NCBI RefSeq assembly: GCF_000499845.2
Contig: NC_023758.2
Span: forward strand, 1,038,811-1,102,810
DNA from: Phaseolus vulgaris
Taxonomy: Eukaryota > Streptophyta > Magnoliopsida > Fabales > Fabaceae
DNA length: 64,000 nt
Reading direction: 5' to 3'
Program-made: the position numbers and the translations under genes
Notes under the pieces: model-generated
Seen by the model: only the letters and a program-made list of their open reading frames with translations
Told to the model about the DNA's origin: nothing
Databases searched by the model: none
In this document: one piece after another, positions 1 through 10,330 of the stretch
Numbering within the stretch: the stretch's first letter is position 1
How the letters are laid out: the number at the start of each line of letters is the position of its first letter

Positions 1-96
1 ACATAAATAATAATGGTTGGAGATCTTAGGGAAATTAGTAGTATTAAGCCAAAATAATTTATAAACGTTTCAAAATTTCTATATATGATAAAATTA

Positions 97-501
97 CACT
101 ACAAGAAAATCATGAAATAGAAATCAATTTGTAGATACCAAAATAATTAGTTACAATAGAAACTAAAATAGAGACCATTCTAGAAACTAAAAAAAAATTG
201 GTTTCTAAATTAATTTCTATTATTTTCTATTATTGTTAAATAGTTTCTAAATTGGTATCTAATTAGCAACTAAGGTTTTAACTACCAATTATTTAGCTTC
301 TAAATTTGGTAGCAAAAACTTTGGTTGCTAATTAGATACTAATTTAGAAACTATTTAACAATAATAGAAAATAATATAAACTAATTTAGAAACCAAATTT
401 CTTTTTAGTTTCTAAAATGGTCTCTAATTTAGTTACTATTACAACTAATTATTTTGGTTTCTACAAATTAGTTTCTATTTCATAATTTTCTTGTAGTAGT
501 G
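97..501. mobile_element. Non-autonomous CACTA-type foldback element (MITE)
   Basis: The left end reads CACTACAAGAAAATCATGAA and the right end is its inverted complement apart from a 3-bp insertion and one mismatch. The direct repeat TTA lies on both sides (94-96 and 502-504), the 3-bp target duplication expected of CACTA (En/Spm) elements. The two halves are inverted copies of each other over nearly their whole length, meeting near 297-301, so the element is one long hairpin. It has no coding capacity. The CACTACAAGAAAA end is widespread in plant CACTA MITEs; that part is established knowledge. Confidence 0.85.
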
Positions 502-1643
502 TTAGAAATTGTGAGAAATGTAGATAAGATTAGAAATGGTGAGAAATGTAAATGTAGAGTTGGAAAGTCTCATAGTGAAGGTTCACTATGAAGACGAGAA
601 AGATGGACAATATATAACGAAAGAATTCACAAACTCTTTTGAAGGATAATGTTAGAAATCTTATGTTGGTTGACTCGTATTTATAAGATTCAGATATCTT
701 CGGTATAATATATAAAAAGAAATGCCTTCAAATTTATTATTTTTAAGTTTTGAATTAGAAGGGTTCTTAATTTCGTTATGTCGTGTATGTCACTGCAAGA
801 AAAAAAAAATTTAAAAATAACATTACCCTCTTATAATATACACGTTCGCTACAATAGAAAAGATAACAGGAGAGATTGGAGAAGGCATTTGGATATTAAC
901 GAAACATTTAATTGGCCATGCTTCACAAGCAATATTGGCACCTACTGTTTGCATCAGAGCTATTAGAATTGAGTTATAGAATAATGACATAAACATTATA
1001 TGAAATACTTTATTAACAATTATCACTCACTTTCATTTTTTATTACATTATATCACCAATTATAAATGATTTAGTTCTAGCATTCATGCAGCGCACGTCA
1101 GATCTATGTTGCTTTGAACTGAGTGTGCGTATTTTTACGCCATTGGACTCCGATCGGGTCAATATTATGTCATCTGATTTTCTGTTGTATTTCTTTCCCT
1201 TTTACTCTCGGGTTCGCTTTCATTTTTATTCTTATTCTTATACCTATGATTTGGACTCTGCAGCACAACCTTGCCTTAACGAAATTGTTTGTGGATGAGA
1301 TAATATATGCATAGTAATTTTTATAACGGAACTTTTTATTTAAAGATTATTAATTTCTTATTAACTTTTGATCAGCAAGCCACCACAAAAAGCTACATTC
1401 ACACTAGAATAACTAAAACACCAAGTAATACTTTACATAGTAATAACTAACTAATAATAACCCTTCTGGTTTTGAAAAATTAGAACAAGGATGTGTTTTC
1501 CAAAACCGTAACCGTGTTTCCAAAAAAAGCACCGGTACCATCCACCCTACTTCACCTTTAACTACTCTCAATATTTTACACAGACAATTTAGTTACTTAA
1601 GGAAGGCCGAATTGTGAGTATTACTTTATGTGGTTAATGGTGA
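502..1643. other. Intergenic stretch and 3' flank of the bZIP gene
   Basis: Only short AT-rich open frames without recognisable domains are present. The right part should hold the 3' untranslated region of the minus-strand bZIP gene. I see no RNA gene or element with clear ends. Confidence 0.5.
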
Positions 1644-2171
1644 TCAAAGGTTCATTCTGCCAATATTGCAGGGCCATGCAGTGGAAAACGGTTGCAATTG
1701 TCGGAAAAGCAAAATTTGATTTATGTCGGCCAGTTTTTGGCGGAGCAGGGTTCGTTCGGACCGGAGCCACTCGTTTTCGGTTCGTACGCGGTTATAGTGG
1801 CGAAGGAGGAACTGCAACCCGCTGTTCAGTTCCCGGTTTTCAACCCTAAACAGGTTCGTCTGGTTCCGTAGGTTCTCTAGGTGTCTCTGTTTACGCATGC
1901 GTGACCTTCGGGCAGAATCCCGGTTCGATATCATTCTCCTTCGTTTTCGGTCCTCCATGAGGGACACGACCCGGTTCGACTGGTCCGAGGCCAGGTTTTG
2001 GTCGGCGGCGGTTGGGGTGGGGTCGTCCGAAGCGGAACTGGAGGTGACGGGGTTGGGGCTAGTGGGGTTGAAGTCCAAAAATTGAGCTTCATCCCAGGGC
2101 GTGAAAGCATAGTCCAAAGCGGGGAATGCGTTTCCCTGGAAAGGCTGGGAAGCGGGAAGAGCAGAAAACAT
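1644..2171 (-). CDS. bZIP transcription factor (group S-like)
   Basis: A 175-residue intronless protein. The basic region (about residues 75-95) has the N-x7-R signature (N83, R91) within NRDSARRSRMRKQ, followed after nine residues by a zipper with L101, F108, L115, L122, V129, L136 and L143 at heptad spacing. The N-terminal 70 residues are rich in Ser, Pro, Asp and aromatic residues, as in activation regions. Small size, lack of introns and a C-terminal zipper fit plant group S bZIPs, which bind ACGT-core DNA in the nucleus as dimers. The basic region has Asp85 where most relatives have Glu. The start is the first in-frame ATG, about 70 bp downstream of a TATA box. That leader is too short for the sucrose-control upstream ORF of the S1 subgroup, so S1 membership is unlikely. 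The exact subgroup is uncertain. Confidence 0.9.
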   Translation of the reverse strand: MFSALPASQPFQGNAFPALDYAFTPWDEAQFLDFNPTSPNPVTSSSASDDPTPTAADQNLASDQSNRVVSLMEDRKRRRMISNRDSARRSRMRKQRHLENLRNQTNLFRVENRELNSGLQFLLRHYNRVRTENEWLRSERTLLRQKLADINQILLFRQLQPFSTAWPCNIGRMNL

Positions 2172-2238
2172 GGTTGGAAACTAGGGAGTGGAGGAAGAAA
2201 GGAGGGAGAAAGGGAAGAAACGCAGCTTTGGGTGGTCG

Positions 2239-2246
2239 TATTTATG
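2239..2246 (-). promoter_or_regulatory. TATA box of the bZIP gene
   Basis: Reads CATAAATA on the minus strand, about 70 bp upstream of the bZIP ATG. The leader between them is pyrimidine-rich, typical of a plant 5' untranslated region. Confidence 0.5.
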
Positions 2247-2464
2247 GAGATGCGGTAGGGCTAAAACTACGTAATTAGTTACAGTTAAGAGGGCATTATG
2301 GGGAAAATGGTGTTGCAAAACCTATGTTGTACATGGGATGGCTTTTGAGTCAGTAAGCACTAGGGTGGTGGAATTACTTTTTTATTCGGTGACCTCAGCA
2401 AGCGGGTCCCTGGATTTTAAGCTTACTGATGAAGGTAAAATTAGAAGCTGGGGTCCACGCTTGA

Positions 2465-2470
2465 CACGTG
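2465..2470. promoter_or_regulatory. G-box CACGTG upstream of the bZIP gene
   Basis: Palindromic CACGTG about 220 bp upstream of the TATA box. G-boxes are bound by bZIP and bHLH factors, so feedback is possible; that is inference. Confidence 0.35.
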
Positions 2471-3458
2471 TGAGAGTGTGTCTATGAGTGTCCAATGATT
2501 GGGAGTATATGTTGATGACGTTGATCCACCGTTCTAACCCGAACCAGTGCTAGCACTAGCGGGTGCTCTACTTAAACACACTGCACTTAAACCATCTAAT
2601 TCTTCATTCATTCATTCATCACATCAATGCTCTCAAAGCTCCTGTTACCAGTACTTTAATTTGGTTAAACAGAATAGGTCGTGGTGGCGCATACGCTAAT
2701 TATTTATTATTATGTGTATCATTAATGTAAAAGTACTTGGTTTTAACAATAAATTAAACTATTTTATCATGTCTATCCATCTCCCACTAAGTTAAAGGCA
2801 GCAAAATGGTTAACTGCAATTGTGAAATTAATTAGTGTATGATTTTGTTCTTTCTGTTAGTTTTGCTAGGACAGGATATGGATAATCTGTTACGTAGTAT
2901 TAAATAATTAAATAATGTGTATGATATTTGCGTTGCAATACACGTATGGCACGTGCCACACGCACGTATGTGTGAGAGACTATTGTCCGGAGTATAAAGG
3001 CAAAAGTCTGAGGTAGGAGAATCTCTAGGTTGCTAGAATCATAATAGGAGTTGGAAACAACGTTTAAAAACAAATATATTTTCCTGCTTTCTCTCTCTTT
3101 GCCGTTTGTTATTGACTGGTTTAATATTTTGTAAGAGATATAAATAATTAAGGTAGTTAAAAGTTAAAAAGTCACATTCAATTGCTGTTTAAATAGCTTT
3201 ATAAAATTATTATAACTTGATGAGATTAAATTTTATTAATTATATATTTCTTTGGTTTATTTTTTTTTTATAAATTAATCAAGTCAATTATAATGAAGGG
3301 AAAGGGACTGATGAATCTATGGTTCAAACTTAATTATTTGTAACCATGGTTACAATTAAATCCACAAGTAAAACAATATACTTTCCAAAAACAAAACTTG
3401 ATAGATAAAGAATAAATAAAAGTATTTAAAGGATACTCAAATACTTATAAAAAAAATA
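2471..3458. other. Intergenic DNA
   Basis: AT-rich upstream DNA of the bZIP gene. No gene, RNA or element with definable ends was recognised. Confidence 0.4.
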
Positions 3459-3834
3459 TTTTTCATACCTTTCAGCAACCTAACATTACATAGATCTTAC
3501 AATAGATCCTTCAAAACTTTACCATCATAGAGTTTGGAACCAAAATTCTGGACCAAACAAAAAGTATTGGCTAGTGTCTTTTAAAAATGCTACTTGTATA
3601 CTTTCAATGGAGACCTACTTAAGGATGCCACTATCATCTATATAAATTATTTTTCATAGCTTCCAGCAACCTAACATTACATAGATCTTACAATAGATCC
3701 TTCAAAACTTTACCATCCATAGAGTTTGGAACCAAAATTCTGGACCAAACAAAAAGTACTGGCTAGTGTCTTTTAAAAAATGCTACTCATATACTTACAA
3801 TGGAGACCTACTTAAGGATGCCACTATCATCTAT
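3459..3834 (+). repeat. Tandem direct duplication, about 183-bp unit
   Basis: Two nearly identical copies in the same orientation, about 3459-3642 and 3650-3834. Both run from TTTTTCATA(C/G) through CAGCAACCTAACATTACATA to ACTATCATCTAT. They differ by only a few substitutions and 1-bp indels, so the duplication is fairly young. No coding potential. They lie just upstream of a decayed copia element. Confidence 0.85.
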
Positions 3835-5024
3835 GATTTATGCTTGGTGACTTTAAAATTCATTTTGGAACATCAAAAGTATTCCCTAAATAGAGTTTAA
3901 TTTTTGAAGCAGAGATTGAGTCATTTTGCGTCTTTCTTTTCCATGTTTGGATTTTAATAACTAACCATTTATTGTTCTTTGAAAAATAATGTGTTTGTAG
4001 TCAATTTTCTCCCTTCATTGATATTTAATAAATTTAAAACCCTTTTAAGCCATTTGATAAAATGTTCCGTTTTAGTTAGTTTCTTTTCTGTTTCGTTTTA
4101 GTTACTGTCTTTAGTTATTGTTTTTATTCTAGATATTGTTATTTTATTCTAGGTTCTTTCCTTTCTAAATAAGCGTCCCATTCCCTTTTTGCACTGGTCC
4201 ACGTACTATATATCTATATACCTTCTTTTTAACGAATAAGAAATAAGAAATTGTTTTTGTTACTTCTTCATTGTTGTGCAATAGGGTTTTCATACCCCCA
4301 TCTCTTTCATGTTGTGCCTTTCACAGTAATTGACTTGATCACTGTTCATCATCTTTATTCAGGAAGTATTATTTTGTCTTGACTTTATTTTAATATGGTA
4401 TCAGAGTTCTTCAATTGAAGAGTTATGCTGCATTCTCTTATATTTTCTCTTTTTTCTTCCTTTTTCTCTTGGTTTATCTTTTTTCATCTTTTTTTGTTGT
4501 TCTTTTCAGTTAAGGAAAGGAACAATCTGACCAGACCTACCTTTCTCTACATCCAAACGAAAACCTAAGGACTTCATTGGTATCACCGGTCCTCAATGCT
4601 ACCAATTACCACTCTTGGAGTTCATTTATGATGACACTAAGCGCGAAAAACAAAATTGAATTCATCCTTGGGACATATCTATGGCCTGGTGCAAATCACT
4701 CAACTTTTCCAGCTTGGAATCGTTGTAACAACATGGTTGTTTCTTGGTTAGTACATTTCATAAGTGTCAATGTATTTATAATTGAGAAAATTGAACACTT
4801 TGGAACTTAATTGTTGCTTAATGTCAGAAAATTACCCTAATATGAAAATTATTGAATCTAGTTATATATTTTAAATCAGAAAACAAATGAAGAAATTTAA
4901 TCCCAATTTTTATGTAAGTTTCATATGAATGTGAAGCATTAAAAAGAAATAAAGAAAATACTTATAGATTGGATCACAAGAAAAAGCAAAGAAGGAAATT
5001 TAAAGGAAGCATCTCGCTCAAGCT

Positions 5025-5170
5025 AGAAGATTTAGCTCAAGCTAAAATTATTCAGATTAAGTTAATTGTGTAGTACTAAACTAGCTCAAGCTAGAATTGC
5101 TCGCCCAAGCTAAAACATCACCGAAAGATCTAGCCTAAGTTAGGTTAACTCGCTTGAGCTAGATTTCATT
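5025..5170. repeat. Cluster of AGCTCAAGCT-type short palindromic repeats
   Basis: The near-palindromic motif AGCTCAAGCT/AGCTTGAGCT and close variants occur at least six times, for example around 5035, 5085 and 5155. The cluster interrupts the decayed copia element. The function is unknown. Confidence 0.55.
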
Positions 5171-5394
5171 AAATAAATTTTGAAACAGAGTTAAAATAGG
5201 AAAGAGAAGAGGATATTTAAAAAAAATAGTGAGAGAAAAAGAAAGAAACTCTGTTTTGGGGAAGAGAAATTTGTTGTGATCAACCTTCTTATGCAATCCA
5301 AATCAGGAATGAAGATTGGACAAGCTATCATGAGGGACTAAGTGCTTTCAAACTTGGAATTAAATGTAATCTACTCTGATCAAATATATTCTTG

Positions 5395-5397
<3 letters not shown>

Positions 5398-5449
<52 letters not shown>
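5398..5449. repeat. (AT)n microsatellite
   Basis: About 25 uninterrupted TA dinucleotides inside the decayed copia element. Confidence 0.95.
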
Positions 5450-5451
<2 letters not shown>

Positions 5452-6339
5452 ATTGAGGACTTCTAGTATCCATCAAGTGTCACAAACAAACATTGGGACA
5501 AGTAGATTTGACAGTGAATGTTTGTGTCTTCCAAATAAGACTGCCAACATCAATGAATCTTGTGTAGATATTGATAATGCTAAACTTTGTCATTTTTGAA
5601 TGGGACATTTGTCTCAGGATAGGTTTAAAATTTTGTCTTCATATTACTCAAATATTTCTGTAGGTTCTATTCATCCTTGTGAAACATGTCATTTTTCTAA
5701 ACAAAATGACTTTTCCTTCTAATTCTACTAAATCAACTCAATTTTTTTATCTGCTTCATGTTGATATATGGGGTCCTTTTAATCATGTTTATGTTGAAGG
5801 GTATAAGTATTTTATAACTGTTTTAGATTATTTTACCCAACATACATGGATTTGTTTAATGAAAACTAAAGTTGAAACACACACAAATTTACAAAATTTC
5901 ATCGATATAATTAAAAATCAGTTTAACTGTCATTTGAAAGTATTAAGAAGTGATAATGACTATTTTTTTTAATAGAAAATGGATTCTTCATCAAACTCTT
6001 ATAAAAAATAATAACTTATCAAAACCTCTTCCATACTCACATAAATCATCCCCCAGAGCACAAATTACAACCAAATGAATAATAAAAAAAAAAAGGCTCC
6101 ACCCTCCCTGCTGAAATAATACACCCTTCAACAAATGTATTGTACACTATTGAAAACTCTGATTGATTTTATAATCAAGGATATTGTGATCATTTGAAAG
6201 CAAAAAGAAATGCAAAGATATAGAAGAATGAATATTCTCTCAGCTACAAAAGGAATACAAAGAATGTTAGGGAACAATTTCAAATGTCTAAAATTTTTCT
6301 CATATCTAAATATTACTCTGCCAAAATAAGCATACAAAA

Positions 6340-6800
6340 TCAATTATATATATAATAATTAAATATATTACAAAATAAAAATATTAAATATATTATAAAA
6401 TTTATAAATAATTTTATAACATAATAAATTATACATTCTATATATAAATAGAATTATATACCTAATCGATATATATAATCGATTATATTATATTATTGAA
6501 TTATATACATAATGGATTATATATTATACATAATTTTAAAATATTTTTAAAAAAAAATTAAAATATAAATTAAAAAATTAATAATTAATTTTTTTTATTA
6601 AATAATATTATCATTTATTATTTTATATTATTTATTATCAAATATTTAATAATACTATTATTAAAAAATAATAAATAAAAATAAAAATAGTTATTTTGTA
6701 TTAAAAAGTAAATGTATATAATAATATTATTATTAATTATAAGAAATAAATATATACATTAATTATTTATTTATTATTATTACTATTATTTAAATATTTT
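6340..6800. repeat. Extremely AT-rich low-complexity stretch
   Basis: Almost only A and T, built of TTATTA, TATAAT and AATAAA words. No gene or RNA is visible. It may be matrix-attachment-like DNA, but that is inference from composition only. Confidence 0.6.
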
Positions 6801-9657
6801 TAAAGATATGAGTAAATTTCTAAATTTACATTTTATATATTTTAAAGAAATTAAAAAAAAAAAACATAACCATCACATTATAACATTATTTACAAATTTT
6901 AATAAATTTTCTTTCACAAATTCAATTTATAAATATCTAAATTCAGACAAACTTACTTCTTTTACACTTATTTTTTTCTCAAATCAATTCAACTTTCACT
7001 TTTTTAAATCATCATTCGTCTTCTACCTGCTGCTGGTGTGAATCAGAACATTCCCTTCCTGACAAGGATTAGAAACATCCGTATAAAACCATTTCATGCC
7101 AAACCAGGAAAGGAAACAGGCCGTTAGTTGAGATTCTGCTCAGTCACGTATATATAGCTGGTGAGAATAACTTCTTCATTGTTCCAGCTATTTATATTAT
7201 TATTTGGAGAATCGGTAGGGCACGCATTCCATGTACGCAAGTTTGAGTTAAAAGACTTCAAATAGTGTAACAGTTTTGAGGAGTATTCTTAGGCTGAGTT
7301 TGTAAATGATTACTACAAAGCTACAACATCCACAAATATGCCCACAACATTGTAGAAGACAACAAGTTACGTCAAACGACTAATTAAACAAAGTGACCAA
7401 CGCATCACTGCCATGGTTAAGCAACATAAACCAAGCTTCAAGAGACCTTTCTCACATGTGTGGCTGGCTTTATTTTGAGGGGTGGAAGTACAATGATTGC
7501 TGAAAATTATGGCAAAAGGAGGAACGCGGTAAGCAAAACCATGTGAACAGGAAGGAGATAAAAAGTGAGGAAGGAAAGAATAGCATAGAGAAAAAAAAGT
7601 AAGAAACAACCAAAAAGATATTTTGATGAAAAAAGTAAAATAATCAAGAAATGAAAGCTATAGCGAGAAAGAGATTTGCAAGGGGTTACTTTAGCTACCT
7701 CTTTTGCTTTTCGCTTCGTAGTCTGGTCCTATTATGTTGAAGGAAACATGAAGCACGAGTTTATTATTGAAATCGCCAAGACCACGCAAATCCCTCACAT
7801 TCACGTGGATGGAGATGGATTATCTTTAACACATAAATCAATTACCTACCACAACCAAATTGATTTAGATAGGAATCAAAGTAAGTAGTTACTCTTGCAT
7901 TGCTTTTTGGAACAGTGAGTACCGAACGACTGATTAGTCGAACACCTAAACGGTCTAATGGTCTTTTGACAAAAAATGGTATTTACGTCATACCAAAATA
8001 TAAGAACATTGATCTCGATTAAAGACACAACAAAACAGGATTAACATTTATTGGGTTTAACTGGACCATTTTGGCAATACAAGGCCCATCATAGTAGTAT
8101 AAACAAAGAGGGACCCTCATGATAAAAGGTGATGTGATTCTAATTCCTGAACTAAATTGTTATGATTGATCTCAACTAACTTAGAGCATCGGAGTGTCTT
8201 TGCAAATATCCTATATCGAACACGGCGGTTAGACTAGAAGAGAAGACAAGAGAAATTCGACATGGGACATTCAATTTCGGATTAATTGAAGTATAAATGT
8301 TATTGAGTTAATTACAAACAAAATTACTAGTTTTCTCTATTATTTATAAGCATGCAGACATTTAATTGGGTAAAAAGTTCATTTTTCACATGTCAAGGTT
8401 GGACCACCCATATGGAATCAAAATAGTTAGAAGGTTGGATTTTCTTACATGGCCTTTTCAATCTTCGATTTCTATGGTTCTAATTTTCCAAATTACAATA
8501 GGGATACTTAAGTTATACTTTGACACAAAGTTAGTTTAGGTTTGAGTTAAAGATACAAGTTTAGAATAAGAGTTTTATTACCTTTATAATGGTTTGTATT
8601 GGTCCTTTCACTGTATGAATGGTTAAGTTAGGCCCAATAGAATCCAATTGTACCTTAATCATGATTTGTGGGTGTTTACAATTTAGTACTCGTTAATGAT
8701 GTTAAATCTTGTGAATTGTTTGGAAGGTTGTTTGTGTAATGTGTGGAGTTATCAGATAGGTATCACTATTCAACAACTTGATAATACACTTGTCCCTTAT
8801 ACTCAAGTGAAACGAAAAGTTTAAGTGAAAGAAAAATCATTTCTTTATTTGACTGATGTGTCATCGTTCAATTGTTATGATTTGTTTCATGATTTACTTA
8901 ACAACACCTCATCAGTTTTAAGTATAAATATCATGATAATAACACATGATTATTTTGTAGTTTAGATATAGTGTTTAGTGAATTGTTTCCTACATCTACA
9001 TATTACAAACTTTGACCTAACTTAATATGGTTTAAGATTATAATCTTGATATACAATATTGTACTTTTTAGAGAAATTATATTTGGACATTAAAAAAAAT
9101 ACATTCAATTAACAATTATATTAATGATATATTAATATTTTAAGTTAAAAAATAAATTACAAAATTAATATTTTGAGTTGTGTATCCATTTATTATACAA
9201 GATATAAAAAAATTTCAAAACCTTTTTAATAAAAACTCTCTAAAAAAATCCTTTTAGTATTTAATCATACTCATAGCGTTTAAAATTAAAAAGCCAAGAC
9301 TTTTACTCTTAAACCACCGCAGGTTTTAAGCTGACAAATTTTATCTCACACATATCAACTTTAGAATCTTTGTCTGAAATGAATATTAACATTAGGTTTT
9401 CCACTTATAAATATATCATGGTGCGTGATGTTTAACTTCTTCAATATTTGAAGAAACTTTTTTCTTCTAAAACAATTGCAAATCCCAAAATCACCACTGA
9501 TAAAAAGTTTAATTCAATAATTTGTATATCTAAATAATTTAGTAATATTTTCAAATCAAGCAAACATAACTCTTTGATGGAAAAAGATAACAATATCCAA
9601 CATCATAAAGTCACCATAACTATTATTGGGCTTAACTAAGTTGCTTGTATTAGACTA
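6801..9657. other. Intergenic DNA with a possible LTR fragment
   Basis: No gene was recognised. Near 8165-8230 a segment containing GCATCGGAGTGTCTTTGCA resembles the U5 part of plant LTR retrotransposons, where an ACTGACTTGAGCATCGGAGTG-like phrase recurs. No matching second LTR or coding region is nearby, so this is at best a solo or broken LTR. Confidence 0.35.
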
Positions 9658-9666
9658 TGCTTACAG

Positions 9667-10035
9667 GACTATTTCTTCCTGCACCTCCATATCTTCTTTT
9701 GACACCTCCATACACAACATGAAAATACATTTTTATCCTTCTTGTGCCACCCCCATAGAATAATTTCTGGATTATGTAATCCGGAAACGCATTTGGAAAA
9801 AGACTTCCGGATTACATAATCCGGAAGTTAAAAATGACTTCCGAATTATGTAATCCGTAAAGTAATCATGCATATAAAAAAAGACTTCTAGATTATATAA
9901 TCCAGAAGCTAATTACAAATTTGAAAATTGACTTTCAGATTATGTAATCCGAAATATTAAAGAGGGGTAGTTTTGGAAATACGAAAATCTATGGAGGTGA
10001 GAGAAGAAGGTATGGAGGTGCAGGAAGAAGCAGCC
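9667..10035. mobile_element. MULE-like MITE, copy 1
   Basis: A 369-bp element with terminal inverted repeats GACTATTTCTTCCTGCACCT (left) and, read inverted, GGCTGCTTCTTCCTGCACCT (right). The flanking 9-mers TGCTTACAG (9658-9666) and TGTTTACAT (10036-10044) match at 7 of 9 positions, consistent with an old 9-bp target duplication. The inside holds five quasi-palindromes built on ATTATGTAATCCGGAAG, separated by short AT spacers. The sister copy at 54753-55122 defines the ends. The 9-bp duplication suggests a Mutator-like origin; that is inference. An apparent open frame crossing the element on the minus strand is incidental. Confidence 0.8.
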
Positions 10036-10188
10036 TGTTTACATTGCGTAGTTTTCTTTGGAATTGGTCCTACATAACCCGAGCTTGCTTTTGTCTTTAC
10101 ATGGAAATTTGGACCTCTTTTTTGGATTTTTTTTTCTCTGTCACCTTTGTAAACCAGGCCGAACAAACACTCCTGGTATGTCTCTGTA

Positions 10189-10330
10189 GTCTGTTTCTTC
10201 CTGTACTTCTATACAAAACGTAAAAATATATATATTTTTTTTTCATCCCAGAATAATTTTCGGATTATGAAATCTAAATACATATTTAAAAAAAGACTTT
10301 TAGATTATGTAATCTGAAAGTAAGTTAAAA
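10189..10330. mobile_element. Partial third copy of the same MITE family
   Basis: Starts GTCTGTTTCTTCCTGTACTT and continues with the family's TTTTCGGATTATGAAATC and TTTAGATTATGTAATCTGAA blocks, then loses similarity. It is more diverged than the two full copies and lacks a right end. It sits only about 150 bp from copy 1. Confidence 0.65.

Larger units (their letters stand above)
4062..6020 (+). mobile_element. Decayed Ty1/copia retrotransposon
   Basis: TGGTATCAGAG at 4396-4406 is the classic copia primer-binding site complementary to initiator tRNA-Met, so the DNA before it (from about 4062) is probably a 5' LTR. A gag N-terminus follows at 4577-4807, with the TNYHSW motif and the WNRCNNMVVSWL segment typical of copia gag. 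An integrase region follows: a zinc-finger-like GHLSQDR...CETC segment near 5600-5690 and an integrase core start with DIWGP and a later RSDN (5679-6000). The frames are shifted and stopped, and protease, RT and RNase H are absent. The DNA at 4810-5460 does not look like copia sequence and includes an AT microsatellite. Confidence 0.8.

Noticed and set aside
2172..2246. Sucrose-control upstream ORF in the bZIP leader
   Set aside because: The leader between TATA box and ATG is only about 70 bp and contains no such peptide.
9957..10166. Open frame on the minus strand of 69 codons
   Set aside because: It crosses the right end of a MITE and has no recognisable domain.
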